The notes below the pieces were generated by a model. The model was not told the origin of the DNA. It searched no databases and worked only from the letters and a program-made list of their open reading frames with translations. A program made the translations under genes and the position numbers. Below, piece by piece: positions 1 to 11,865 of a stretch of DNA of 64,000 bases (the first letter of the stretch is position 1; each line of letters starts with the position of its first letter). Source of the stretch: Halocaridina rubra (taxonomy: Eukaryota > Arthropoda > Malacostraca > Decapoda > Atyidae); contig JAXCGZ010021037.1 of the NCBI GenBank assembly GCA_037179515.1, positions 27,572 to 91,571 on the forward strand, given 5' to 3'.

Positions 1-834
1 CATATTATTATTCTTATTCTTCAAAGCCCTAGGGATCTTAGACTTGTAGATAAGCCAGGGCTTTAACATGAAGCCCGCAGCATTCCCGCACATGATGAGG
101 GTAACGGGGTCTTTGTGTGCTTTAAATCCAGAAAAGTGCGAGACGGCATCCTCTTCCAAAATAACCCAGTCTCATTCTTATTAAAGACTTGTTCAGGAGC
201 ATATTTGCGTTCCTTGATAATTTTCTTGGAGTCGTTTTTCATGTCATCTTCAGCTGCAGCTGTATCTGCAGAGGCAGCTTCACCATGATGTGAAACGCTC
301 TTTTGGCCATAGCATTTTTGAAATTTGGCGAACCATCCCTTGCTTGCCACGAACGATTGTTTCCTCGGTGGAGAATCGCGGGTCCTGGTTGTGGGTCGTC
401 GATATCTTCTCTCTCCTCCTCCTTACGGTCGCCACTGTCGTCGTCGGGTTCGTTTGCAGAGAATGTCTCGCACAGTTTCTTCGCCTTTGTTTGTATAATA
501 TTGGTGTCTAAGCTGATGTTCTTCTTTCTGCAATCAGCAATTCATAGGGCCAAGGAAGATTCAATCCGCACTATTATCTCATTGCGGGGTGTTATGACCC
601 TCTTCGCTGTTTTACTAGATAAAATAGTCGCTGTTTTCCTGATATTTGCCGCGTCCTTTTTGATGTATCGAACAGTAGATTTGATGAGGCAAAATGGCGG
701 CTGACATCAGCAAACCTTCTTCCTTCCTTCAGCATATCTAACAGTTTTACCTTATCTGCTAGGGTCAACATCTTCCTTTGCCACTTAAGCTTACTACCAG
801 AAGCCTTAGAAGATGAAGGACGCTTGGGAGGCAT
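1..834 (-). pseudogene. Tigger-like transposase (broken)
   Basis: Remnant of a pogo/Tigger transposase, a DDE enzyme that cuts and pastes elements at TA dinucleotides. The N-terminus begins MPPKRPSSSKASGS and includes the CENP-B/Psq-like helix-turn-helix start (KVKLLDMLKEG), in frame from 834 to about 700. Homology continues in other frames (350-63) through SKGWFAKFQKCYGQKS and GLFWKRMPS. The first catalytic aspartate motif, NIDETG in the copy at 2948-4701, here reads NKNETG, so the Asp is lost. Sequence after FWKRMPS is shortened by an internal deletion, and the copy is cut by the window start. Several frameshifts make it non-functional. Confidence 0.8.
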
Positions 835-1074
835 AGCAGAGGTTGTAAAAAGAGAGTAAAAAATATCACAATCACAACGTATTAAGAAGCACAACGCGAA
901 CAGCGCGCACGAGACTGAATGGGTGAGGCGAGACAATGGAAGACGCCGGGATAATGAAGCATCAATCAAAAAGCCATTCAGACCCCATGATACAGAACAT
1001 GCAGAAAAACAATTCTGTGATTCGTCGTCTCCCACCCTTTAAGCCAATAGCATCCCATGAACTATCTCATGTAG

Positions 1075-1560
1075 GTGCGAGCGTTTGCGTTTTCCAAGAC
1101 ACCAATACAGTGTACGCTATCGTACAGTATTTTACATGGTGCAATACTGTGAGTTACATGTTTAAATTTATGTTTTTTACTATTTTTTACTCTTTTACTA
1201 TTATTAGGCGAAGAAATACTTTCTTTTCAATAATGAAAATACTGGAAATTTTAATATGCACTAGCTCACGTAGGTGCGACCCTTTTCGTTTTCCGAAACG
1301 CTGAAAACGGTATCGTATTTTACATGGTGCAATACTGTGAGTTACATGTTTAAATTTATGTTTTTTACTAGTTTTTACTGTTTTATTATTCTTAGGCTAG
1401 GAAATAACTTTTTATCAATAAAATAATCAAAATACTGGAAATTTTAATGTGCTAGCTCAAGTAGTTGCGACCCTTTGCGTTTTCCGAAACGCCGATACCG
1501 GTATCGTACTGTCTATGGTGCAGTTTAAATTTATGTTTTTTATACTATTTAATACTGTTT
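1075..1560 (-). repeat. Subterminal ~180-bp tandem repeats of Tigger copy A
   Basis: Diverged units recur with markers TTATTCTTAGGCT and GCACTAGCTCACGTAGGTGCGACC. They are spaced roughly 176-185 bp apart once the SINE at 1558-1761 is removed. The inverted form of the same unit is in the 5' arm of copy B (2225-2710). Confidence 0.65.
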
Positions 1561-1761
1561 TGTAGTCTCCGTGGCAAAATGGTAGCGTCTGCGACTCTGA
1601 GGCGGCAGGTCGAGGGTTTGCGCCCCGTCACGGACTGAGGTTAGTAAGGGCATACACTCAGGGTAACGATTACATCTGCCAAAACAAGTTCTTCGTAAGG
1701 AGGCAACCGTCCTAGCCCTTAGTAGAAAAGGGAGTTCGTGACGTAAAACCGAATCCAATCC
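1558..1761 (+). mobile_element. tRNA-derived SINE with 16-bp target duplication
   Basis: A ~204-bp insertion within the Tigger A subterminal repeat, flanked by a perfect 16-bp direct repeat ATACTATTTAATACTG at 1542-1557 and 1762-1777. Its head (1568-1634) can be drawn as a tRNA-like fold: TCCGTGG (1568-1574) pairs with TCACGGA (1628-1634) as a 7-bp acceptor-like stem. There is an A-box-like TGGCAAAATGGTAG and a B-box-like GGTTTGCGCCC. The body (1635-1761) has no ORF. The duplication and internal RNA polymerase III boxes are the signature of LINE-mobilised SINEs. It is younger than the Tigger copy it interrupts. Confidence 0.8.
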
Positions 1762-1950
1762 ATACTATTTAATACTGATTTATTATTCTTAGGCTGGGAA
1801 ATACATTTTTTTATCAATAAAATAATAAAAAAAAAAAAATTTCAATAAAATAATGAAAATACCCAAAATTTTTATTTTTTAAGTCTTAAAAAAAAAAAAA
1901 AATCTGCGATGCACTGAATTCGCGATAGGTGAACCGCGATATAGCGAGGG

Positions 1951-2052
<102 letters not shown>

Positions 2053-2224
2053 TGTTACCCCGCTGTATCGCGCTTCTTGGTTCGCAGTCTCACTCGATCG
2101 CGGTTTTATTTTATAAATGATTATTTTATTTTATTGGTATACGCAAAAATATTAAAATATTGAAAAAAAAAATTTTCAGTATTTAAATTTTTTTTTTTCA
2201 TTATTTAATTGATAAAAAAAAATT

Positions 2225-2710
2225 ATTTCCCAGCCTACGAATAATAAAACAGCAAAAAACAAATTTAGATATACGTACGTACAGTATAACTCACAGTACA
2301 GGGTATTGCATCATGCAAAACAGTGTCCGATAGCGTACAATGTATTGGGGTCACAGCTACGTGAGCTAGCATATATATTTATATTTCCAGTAGTTTCATG
2401 ATTTTATTGATAAAAAAACGTATTTCTTAGCCTAAGAATAATAAAACAGCAAAAAATAGTAAACAGTATTGCACCACGTAAAATATGAGACCGGTATCAG
2501 TGTTTCGGAAAACGCAAAGGCTCCCACCTACGTGACCTAGTGAATATTAAAAGTTTCATTATTTTATTGATAAAACAAGTATTTCCTAGCCTAAGAATAA
2601 TAAAACAGTAAAAAACAATAAAAAACATAAAGTACTAACAGTATTTCACCATGTAAAATACGATACCGCTATCAACGTTTCGGAAACGAAAAGGCTCTCA
2701 CCTACGTGAG
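2225..2710 (+). repeat. 5' subterminal repeats of Tigger B
   Basis: Three diverged units marked by AGCCTAAGAATAATAAAACA near 2229, 2426 and 2587 and by TACGTGAGCTAG-like motifs. They are the inverted counterpart of the units in copy A. Confidence 0.65.
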
Positions 2711-2947
2711 ATAGTTCATGGAATGCTATTGGCTGAAAGGTCGGGAGACAACGAATCACAGAACTGTTTTTCAATATTTTCTGTATCATGGGGTCTGACT
2801 GGCTTTTTCAATGCAGTTTGCTTTTCCCTCCAATTTCCAATGTGCCGCCTCACTCGCTCAGTCTAACTCTCGTGTGCGCCGTTCTCGTTGTGCTTACTAA
2901 TACGTTTTGCTTGTGATTTTTTTTACTCGCATATTAGAACCTTTGCA

Positions 2948-4701
2948 ATGCCTCCCAAGCATCCTTCATCTTCTGAGGCTTCTTGTAGTGAGCCTAAGCG
3001 GCAAAGGAAAATGTTAACCATTGTAGATAAAGTGAAACTCTTAGATATGTTGAAAGAAGGAAAAATGTTTGTGGATGTCGGCAGCTATTTTGGCCTCAAT
3101 GAATCTACTGTGCGTTACATAATAAAGGACGAGGCAAAGATCAGGAAAACAGCGAGCATTTCTTTTAATAAATCGGCGAAGAGGCTCGTATCACCCCGCA
3201 ATAAAGCAGTAGTGCGCATGGAAGCTGCTTTGGCCCTGTGGATTGCTGATTGCAGAAAAAAAAACATCAGCTTAGACACCAATATCATACAAACAAAGGC
3301 GAAGATGCTGTACGAGACATTCGCTGCAAATGAACCCGATGACGACAGTGGCGACCGTGGAGAGGAGGGGAGAGAAGAACATATCGACGACCCACAACCA
3401 GGACTCTCCAGGGAGGATACAACCGTTCGTTGCTAGCAGGGGATGGTTCTTCAGATTTCAAAAACGCTATGGCCTAAAGAGTGTTTCAGTTTATGGCGAG
3501 GCTGCCTCTACAGATACAGCTGCCGCAGAATTACGTCAAGAATGACCAAGAAAATTATCGCCGAAGGGGAATATGTTCCTGAGCAAGTCTTCAACATAGA
3601 TGAGACTGGGTTATTTTGGAAGAGAATGCCATCTAGCACTTTTCTCTTCAAGGAAGAAGCTAAAGCCCCGGGATTTAAAGCGCACAAAGATCGCGTTACC
3701 CTCATCATGTGTGGGAATGCTGCGGGCTTCATGTTAAAGCCTGGGCTTATCTACAAGTCAAAGAACCCTAGGGCTTTGAAGAACAAGAATAAGAATCTGC
3801 TGCCAGTGTATTGGATGCATAACCCCAAGGCCTGGATCACGAAAAGCCTCACATTGGACTGGTTTTACCAATGCTTTATCCCTCAGGTAAAACTTTATCT
3901 TATGGAAAAAGGCCTTGAATTTAAAGTCCTTCTTTTGATGGATAATGCTGGTAGCCACGCAACCAAGCTCCAATATGACGGTGTTCAAGTTGAGTTCCTG
4001 CCACCGAATACGACGTCACTGATTCAGCCTCTGGATCAAGGCATTATTCGTGCCTTCAAGGCCCTATACACACGAAATGCCTGGCGAACCTAGTTGATTC
4101 CATGGATTCCGACAAAGACTTCTCATTGAAGACTTACTGGTGTAATTACACGATTGCCAGATGCCTACAAAATATTCAGAAAGCAATCAAAGAGATGAAG
4201 TCGGCCACAATCAATGCCAGCTGGAAGAAATTGTGGCCCGAAATCATCCACGACTACAAGGGATTTGCTCCTGTCGAGGTGCAGAAGGCGGCAGTTGCGA
4301 AAGCTGTGAAGTTGGCTGCATTGCTAGGAGGTGAAGGCTTTAAAGATATGACTCCCGAAGATGTGAATGAACTGATTGACTGCCACTCGCAGCCTTTGAG
4401 TGATGAAGACTTGGATGAAATGACGAAATCAGCGAGCGAAGAAGAGGAAGAACTTGAGGAATCGCATGAACCAACTGAAGAACCTGGCCTTACACTCGAA
4501 CGTTTGGCGGCCATGTATGACCATTACAAAGCACTCCAACAACTCTCGCAGAAACATGAAAAAAATATGGTTCGTTCGGTGACCTTCTGTAATTTTCTCG
4601 ACGATGCCATGACTCCTTACCATGCCATGTTCCAACAAATGAAGAAACAACAACAGCAACTCCCCATTACCATGTTCTTCCCCTCCAAAAAGCAGCCATA
4701 A
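2948..4701 (+). pseudogene. Tigger-like DDE transposase, near complete, frameshifted
   Basis: The start at 2948 (MPPKHPSSSEASCSE) is chosen because the minus-strand copy begins at the same residue. Domains in order: CENP-B/Psq N-terminal helix-turn-helix (KVKLLDMLKEG to ESTVRYIIKDE), second CENP-B-type helical DNA-binding domain (about 3160-3520, ending RGWFFRFQKRYG), DDE domain, and an acidic C-terminal tail (EEEEELEESHEPTEEPG). Catalytic aspartates are visible in NIDETGLFWKRMP, LLLMDNAGSH and LIQPLDQGIIRAFK, with 30 residues between the second and third, as in Tigger enzymes. The frame changes near 3400-3430, near 3535 and near 4088, so at least three frameshifts disable it although all catalytic residues remain. 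C-terminal segment: 4102-4701. Confidence 0.88.
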
Positions 4702-4740
4702 AGCTTTTATTGGCTGTGAAATAATTTCCTCCGGGGTCGA

Positions 4741-5890
4741 GAATGATGATCATCACCTCATTCACGGTAAGTTTACCTATCATGTACAAATGTATGCCAC
4801 GTCATTATCACCTCATTCACCGTAATTTTATCTATAACTTTCATAAAAATTTACGTTGCTTGCTGTTATTTATAATGTAAAGGGTGTTTTTTTAACAGTG
4901 CAGGGAGGGTTTATACAGTACGTAAACGAAAAAATAATTGTAAATGAGTATGTATGTCACGTCATTATCACCTCATTCACCGTAATTTTATCTATCACTT
5001 TCATAAAAATTTACGTTGCTTGCTGTTATCTATAATGTTAAGGGTGTTTTTTTTAACAGTGCAGGGAGGGTTTATACAGTACGCAAATGAAAAAATAATT
5101 GTAAATGAGTATGTATGTCACGTCATTATCACCTCATTCACCGTAATTTTATCTATCACTTTCATAAAAATTTACGTTGCTTGCTGTTATTTATAATGTA
5201 AAGGGTGTTTTTTTAACAGTGCAGGGAGGGTTTATACAGTACGTAAACGAAAAAAGAATTGCAAATGACTATGTATGTCACGTCATCATCACATTCACGG
5301 TAAGTTTTCCTATCACTTTCATAAAAATTTACGTTGCTTGCTGTTATCTATAATGTTAAGGGTGTTCTTTTTAACAGTGCAGGGAGGGTTTATATAGTAC
5401 GTAAATGAAAAAATAATTGTAAATGAGTGTGTATGTCACGTCATTATCCCCTCATTCACCGTAATTTTATCTATCACTTTCATAAAAATTTACGTTGCTT
5501 GTTGTTATTTATAATGTAAAGGGTGTTTTTTAAACAGTGCAGGGAGGGTTTATACAGTACGTAAACGAAAAAATAATTGTAAATGAGTATGTATGTCACG
5601 TCATCATCACATTCACGGTAAGTTTTCCTATCACTTTCATAAAAATTTATGTTGCTTGCTGTTATCTATAATGTTAAGGGTGTGTTTTTTAACAGTGCAG
5701 GGAGGGTTTATACAGTACGTAAATGAAAAAATAATTGTAAATGAGTATGTATGTCACGTCATTATCACCTCATTCACCGTAATTTTATCTATCACTTTCA
5801 TAAAAATTTACGTTGCTTGCTGTTCTTTATAATGTAAAGGGTGTTTTTTTAACAGTGCAGGGAGGGTTTATACAGTGTAAACGTAAAAAT
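4741..5890 (+). repeat. ~160-bp tandem repeats in Tigger B 3' arm
   Basis: The marker CAGGGAGGGTTTATA occurs at about 4901, 5062, 5222, 5380, 5540, 5698 and 5858, giving periods of 158-161 bp. Alternate units carry ATAATGTAAAGGG and ATAATGTTAAGGG, which suggests a two-monomer higher-order repeat of about 319 bp. The same units in reverse orientation form one arm of the deletion derivatives at 6283 and 12257. ORFs within the array are artefacts of repetition. Confidence 0.92.
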
Positions 5891-5993
5891 ATATTAAAAT
5901 ATCTATGTACATATAGGCGGATCCTACTTCGCGGATTTCCTGGTTAGCATTGGGTCCCGGAACCGAACTACCGCGATAAGTGAGGCAACACTG

Positions 5994-6000
5994 TATATAT

Positions 6001-6090
<90 letters not shown>
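5994..6090. repeat. (TA)n microsatellite after Tigger B
   Basis: Nearly pure TA with one AA interruption near 6010-6012. It starts at the last base of the Tigger 3' terminus. Confidence 0.97.
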
Positions 6091-6282
<192 letters not shown>

Positions 6283-7583
6283 CAGTGTTCCTTCCATTAT
6301 TGCGAAGGTTCGGTTCCGGGACCCGAAGCGAGACAGGAAAATCGCGGAGTAGGATCAGCCTATATGTACATAGATATTTTAATTCATTTTTATGTTTACA
6401 TCATACAAACTGTATAAACCCTCCCTGTACTGTTAACAAACCACCCTTTACTTCATAAATAACAGCATGCAAGCGTAAATTTATATGACATACTCATGTA
6501 CATAGGTATTTTACAATTATTTTTATGTTTACTGTATAAACCCTCCCTGTACTGTTAAAAAACCACCCTTTACTTTATAAATAACAGCATGCAACGTAAA
6601 TTTTTATGTACATGATAGGTAAACTTACCTTATCTGTTATGGTTAACATTTTCCTTTGCCGCTTAGGCTCACTACAAGAAGCCTTAGAAGATGAAGGATG
6701 CTTGGGAGGCATTGCAACGGTTAAAATATGCGAGTAAAAAAATTACAAGCAAAACGTATTAATAAGCACAACGTGAACGGCGCACACTTGAGTTAGACTG
6801 AATGAGCCTTTGTCCGAAACGCTGATAGCAGTATCGTATTTTACATGTTGCAATACTGTTAGTATTTATGTTTTTTTACTATTTTTTACTGTTTTATTAT
6901 TCTTAGGCTAAGAAATACGTTTTTTTATCAATAAAATCATGAAACTACTGGAAATATAAATATGTATGCTAGCTCACGTAGCTGCGACCCCAATACACTG
7001 TACGCTATCGGACACAAGCAAAACGTTTAATAAGCACAACGTGAACGGCGCACACGTGAGTTAGACGGAACGAGCCTTTGTCCGAAACACTGATAGCGGT
7101 ATCATATTTTACATGTTGCAATACTGTTAGTATTTATGTTTTTTACTATTTTTTACTGTTTTATTATTCTTAGGCTAAGAAATACGTTTTTTATCAATAA
7201 AATCATGAAACTACTGGAAATATAAATATATATGCTAGCTCACGTAGCTGCGACCTCAATACATTGTAAGCTATCGGACACTATTTCGCATGATGCAATA
7301 CTGTGAGTTATACTGTACGTAGGTATATCTAAATTTATGTTTTTTACTATTTTTTACTCTTTTATTATTCTTAGGCTGGGAAATAAATTTTTTTTATCAA
7401 TTAGATAATAAAATATGTTTTTTTCAATAAAAAAAATTAAAATACTGAGAATTTTTATATTTTTAATATTTTAATATTTTTGCATATACCCAAAATATAA
7501 AATAATAATTAGAAAAAAAAAAAAAAAAAAAAAGTGGTAGTGAAAACGCGAACCAAGAAACACAATCCAGCGGGGGATCACTG
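6283..7583 (-). mobile_element. Tigger deletion derivative C
   Basis: A 1.3-kb non-autonomous element with both Tigger termini: CAGTGTTCCTTCCATTATTG at the left, and at the right (read inward) CAGTGATCCCCCGCTGGAT. Contents in minus sense: 5' terminus, two subterminal repeat units (about 6800-7330), a leader, the first ~27 codons of transposase (6630-6712), then a direct jump to the 160-bp 3' repeats (6380-6620) and the 3' terminus. The transposase body is missing, so it could only move if supplied with enzyme in trans. Confidence 0.85.
6630..6712 (-). pseudogene. Tigger transposase N-terminal stub
   Basis: On the minus strand this encodes the same start as the copy at 2948 (MPPKHPSSSKASC and RQRKMLT) and then breaks into 3'-arm repeat sequence. 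It marks the breakpoint of the internal deletion in derivative C. Confidence 0.7.
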
Positions 7584-7584
7584 C

Positions 7585-7667
<83 letters not shown>
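7584..7667. repeat. (TA)n microsatellite
   Basis: TA array with one interruption (ATAATA near 7609), between Tigger C and the palindromic element. Confidence 0.96.
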
Positions 7668-7670
<3 letters not shown>

Positions 7671-7904
7671 TAATGCAATTTCACGAGACACGTGAATTTT
7701 GTAAATGTGAATGGTTATGGCTACGTAAGGAAATTGAAAGAAATTTTCGAGATCATTAGTACTTACTACTTTCATGTGTATTACTAATCTTCAGAGGAAT
7801 CCTCTGAAGATATATACAGTACTACACTTGAAAGTACTAAGTTTTAAGGATCTCAAAAATTTCTTTTGATTTCCTTACGTAGCCATAGCCATTCATATAC
7901 TGTG
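7668..7904. mobile_element. Palindromic MITE-like element between TA arrays
   Basis: Imperfect inverted arms, about 60 bp each, at 7709-7770 (GAATGGTTATGGCTACGTAA onward) and about 7832-7894 (ending TTACGTAGCCATAGCCATTC). The centre is itself a perfect 25-nt palindrome, 7787-7811 (ATCTTCAGAGGA, A, TCCTCTGAAGAT). No ORF. Foldback structure with TA on both sides suggests a small non-autonomous TA-targeting transposon; its parent is not identified. Confidence 0.6.
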
Positions 7905-7906
7905 TG

Positions 7907-7938
<32 letters not shown>

Positions 7939-7958
7939 TATACATATATAATATATAT

Positions 7959-8020
<62 letters not shown>
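7905..8020. repeat. (TA)n microsatellite with interruptions
   Basis: TA array with TG, TACATA and TAATA interruptions between the palindromic element and the element starting at 8021. Confidence 0.95.
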
Positions 8021-8023
<3 letters not shown>

Positions 8024-8920
8024 CACCCAATGTCGTTAATTGGTTCCAGAAGAGACGACTTAAGTGGAAAAACGACTTAAATCAAATTAGCTTGTCTCTA
8101 GGCTAGCCTAGGCTAGGCTACGCCAAATTTACTTGTCTAGGCCAAACCGAAAATAACCATTCCTAGTTCTGTACTTTATTCATGAATGCAATTTTCAATA
8201 ATATATGATTAATAAGAATCTATTTTAAGCTTACAAACAAATAAATTTTATTTTTTAATACTGCATAGTACAGAAAAAAAAGTACAGGTAATTAAATTTA
8301 CAAATACCATTTGGTGATGTTTACCGTACATCGCGGATGCTTTATTTATGAATGTGGTTTGCTATGACATGATAATATAAAAGCCTTTTTTAAGGTTAAA
8401 CACAAATACAGAAATTATTATTATTTTGCAATAATAATAATAATAATAATAAAAAAAATTACTTTAAATTTACCTTGGTGGGATACATCGCGGACGTAGA
8501 TGGCTGTGGATCATCAACATCAACAGCTGATTCTGGCTGTTGTCGTCGTTGTCCAATAGGACAACAACGACAACAGCTAACAATGCTAACAATAGCGGGT
8601 TTGCGGGAATGATGAGTGACGACGTCTAACGGTAGATATTGGAACTACTGTACGTATTTTAATAAGATTTCATATGCTTTTTTTCTTATTTATTGTACAA
8701 TAACATCATTTTATGTGCTTTTGTTTTTATTTATTGTACAGTAACATGATTTCATGTGCTTTTAATGGTTTTCTAGTGATATTATGATACCAATATTTGT
8801 AGCGAACAGACGTACAGTTGATTATAATGACATAAACTTTATTATTTTTTTTTCCATATATTTTTTTGAAAATTGACGTATAATCGAGAACGACTAAACT
8901 CGAAACGACGTAAGCCAAGG
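8021..8920. mobile_element. TA-flanked non-autonomous DNA element D
   Basis: A 900-bp unit with TA directly outside both ends and related inverted termini: CCTCACCCAATGTCGTTAAT at the left and, read inward at the right, CCTTGGCTTACGTCGTTTCG. Both ends carry CGACTTAA/GTCGTT motifs common in Tigger/mariner MITEs. There is no coding capacity. It contains an 18-bp hairpin (8537-8554 with 8559-8576, one mismatch) and short (TAA)n near 8430. The terminal match is imperfect, so the assignment is moderate. Confidence 0.5.
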
Positions 8921-8924
8921 TATA

Positions 8925-9018
<94 letters not shown>
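8921..9018. repeat. (TA)n microsatellite
   Basis: TA array running directly from element D to the next TA-bounded segment. Confidence 0.97.
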
Positions 9019-9021
<3 letters not shown>

Positions 9022-10602
9022 AGTTCTCAGAATAACGTGGAGACAGGTTCTCAGAGGTGACGGGTAAATGGAAAATCACGTGAAGAAACGAGTCATTTTC
9101 CATAGGAAACAATGATAAAGGGCATAGCTCGTTCCACAACCATCCATAGACACACTATACCATAGATATAAAATCAGTAAAACATATTTTATAAGTGCAT
9201 AACAAAGCAGAAAGACCTGTAGTTATTTATTTAAACATGCAAATATTGTACAGTATAAAAGATATAGAGATTTACTGTACAGTAAACAAATTAATACACT
9301 CTATTATGCGGTGAGCAACAGGCATACACTGGGATGTGCATGGTGGCGGTGAGGAAGAGGATGCAAACGTTTGCCGCCTCCATATCAGCTGTTGCACCTT
9401 CGCACGCTATTTCCCTGATGATATTATATCGAAAGTTTGTTTGCTGTTTGTTCTTAATGCGTCTTTTACATTATCTTCATTATATCCGATAGCATTCAGC
9501 GGTAGAAGTGGAGGAGGATGCAGGAGAACGAACCCCTATCGGCAAATGTTTTGCCGCTTCTGTATCAGCTGATGCTTATCACTATTCAGGCCCAATATCT
9601 TACTCATAAAATATTTATTTACTCACTCTATTTTGGGTTTATCTAATTTTCAAGATTATAGTATGTATCTATTAATATTCCTTGGTTCTAAACATCATTC
9701 TATCTTGTCTACATATCATCCGTGCTGCATGAAATCTAAACGTAACAAAGTCAGCTGAGAGAAAAAGTAAGTTATAAAATTCGTTACAAAGAAATCGTAT
9801 ATCGGGGAAACTTAAATGAAATATATATATTCTCTACACGCTATTTCCCTGACTATATTATATAGAAAGTTTGCTTGCTTTATAATATTTGATCCCACTA
9901 AGCGGTAGAAGAGGAGGAGGATGCAGGAGAACGAACCTCTATCGGTAAACATTTTGTCACACTCCGGTATCAGCTGATGCACCCTCGCACGCTATTTCCC
10001 TGACAATATTATATCAAATTTTTTTTGGCAGTTTGTTCTTAATGCTTTTTTTCAATTTTCTTCATAATATTCGATCACATTAAGCGGTAGAAGAGGAGGA
10101 GGATGCGGGAGAACGAACCTCTATCGGCAAACATTTTGTCACACTTCCGTATCAGCTGATGCACCCTCGCACGCTATTTCCCTGATGATATTATATCGAA
10201 AATTTGTTTGCTGTTTGTTCTTAATGCTTTTTTTCAATTTTCTTCATAATATTCGATTGCATTAAGCGGAAGAAGAGGAGGAGGATGTGGGAGAACGAAC
10301 CTCTATCAGCAAATGTTTTGCTACTTCCGTATCAACTGATGCACCCTCGCACGCTATTTCCCTGACAATATTATATTGAAAATATGTTTACTATTTGTTC
10401 TTAATGCTTTTTTCAATTTTCTTCATGATATCCGATCGCATTAAGCGGTAGAAGAGGAGGAGGCTGGCAGAAAAGTGCCTCCGAGGCGGTCGATTGCTTT
10501 GCATGGGGGTTATTCACGAATTCGTATTTTTTTACTATTATTTTTTGGGGCGTTATTGCAATTTCGTGGCTAAATAAAAAAAAAGCGGAAAAAACTAACA
10601 AG

Positions 10603-10603
<1 letters not shown>
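9019..10603. mobile_element. TA-flanked segment E with internal satellite
   Basis: A 1.6-kb block between two TA arrays. Its ends, read inward, are CCTAGTTCTCAG and CCTTGTTAGTTTTT, only weakly similar, so calling it a transposon rests on position and TA flanks. It contains the ~180-bp tandem repeat listed separately and no believable ORF. Confidence 0.35.
9340..10490 (+). repeat. ~180-bp tandem repeat (satellite-like)
   Basis: Units containing CGCACGCTATTTCCCTGA start near 9401, 9835, 9986, 10168 and 10348. The clean period is 180-182 bp in the last three. Each unit also has AAGCGGTAGAAGAGGAGGAG, GAGAACGAACCTCTATCGG and TATCAGCTGATGC. The second interval is longer (~430 bp) because about 250 bp of unrelated AT-rich DNA interrupts it. 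Confidence 0.85.
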
Positions 10604-10835
<232 letters not shown>

Positions 10836-10843
10836 GGTAGAAA

Positions 10844-11500
10844 ATGGTACCGGAAAAGTTTGTTAGAATTATTCAGGAGATGTATAGGAGTGTGTATACC
10901 AGAGTGAGAAGCTTTGTTGGAGAGATAGAGGGATTTGAGGTAGGAGTGGGATTACATAAGGGGTCAGCACTTAGTCCATTCATCTTCAATATGGTGATGG
11001 AGGTAATGACCAAAGATGTGAGAGAAGAAGTGCCATGGTGCATATTATATGCAGATGACATTATATTGTATGCAGAGAGAGGGGAGGATTTGGAGGAGAA
11101 GTTGGAGGGATGGAGAGCAGCACTTGAGAAGAGAAGAATGAGGATAAGCAGGTCAAAGACCGAATATATGTGTGCCAACATTGCTGAGGATGGTGGACAT
11201 AGCATAAGAATGGATGGGGAAGAAATAAAGAGAGTACAGAAGTTCAAGTACTTGGGGTCCATAGTAGAGGCTAGTGGAAGCATACATCAAGAAGTGAGAC
11301 ATCGAATTCACGCAGGATGGAATAACTGGAGGTCTGCATCTGGTGTTCTCTGTGACAAGAAGGTACCACTGAGATTGAAGGGAAAGTTTTAGAGGACCAT
11401 TGTAAGACCAAATGTTGTATGGAACAGAAAGAGTAAGTATGAGGAAGACAGAGGAGAAGGGGATGGATGTAGCGGAGATGAAAATGTTGAGGTGGATGTC
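10844..11500 (+). pseudogene. RTE-like reverse transcriptase fragment
   Basis: The first 182 codons (10844-11392) read through. Motifs: [17 protein letters not shown] (motif B) and CILYADDIILYAE (catalytic YADD, motif C), followed by SRSKTEYMC and KYLGSIVEASGSIHQEV (thumb region). The enzyme copies LINE RNA at a nicked chromosomal site. Endonuclease, fingers and palm motif A are absent because of 5' truncation. A stop follows LRLKGKF, and homology continues degraded to the insertion at about 11529. Confidence 0.85.
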
Positions 11501-11528
11501 TGGAGTAACAAGGATAGAATTAGGAATG

Positions 11529-11865
11529 AGTATTTTTTTTTTTTTTTTTTTATGATTGTGACACCAGGACGGGCCAAAGAAAATTATAAAATAAAACAGC
11601 CCTCATCGGGCCTGGGCACGAAGAATACATAAATAAAGAGAAACAGAGATGGAGAGTGTAATGACTTGTCAGATGTGAAGAGATAATAAAAGATGTGTGA
11701 TGAATATCCAAGAATATTCAGTGTAGCTGTAGGCATAGAAAAAGAACCGTAACTGAAGGAAGACTTAACACTGAACTGTCCTGGACAGACCAATTTAAGT
11801 TCAAAAAACCTTCAGCTGTAGTATCGCAGAGGGCGTCTGGTGCCATGAGCCAACCTACTACATGA
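11529..11865 (-). mobile_element. Minus-strand retroposon with LINE-type 3' tail
   Basis: Insertion into the RTE-like LINE. It starts with a T run (11531-11550, a poly(A) tail read from the other strand) followed by ACACCAGGACGGGCC and CCCTCATCGGGCCTGGGCAC. These motifs also head the minus-strand LINEs near 15455, 31750 and 42665. The rest of its body (about 11660-11865) does not match those LINEs, so it may be a SINE sharing their 3' tail, or a different subfamily. Confidence 0.6.

Noticed and set aside
1549..1758. 69-codon minus-strand frame
   Set aside because: It is the reverse strand of the SINE.
4954..5832. Repeated ~80-codon frames (SFTVILSITFIKIY...)
   Set aside because: They are the 160-bp tandem repeat read in an open frame.
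5060..5860. CRISPR-like regular repeats
   Set aside because: Units are contiguous with no unique spacers, inside a eukaryotic transposon arm.
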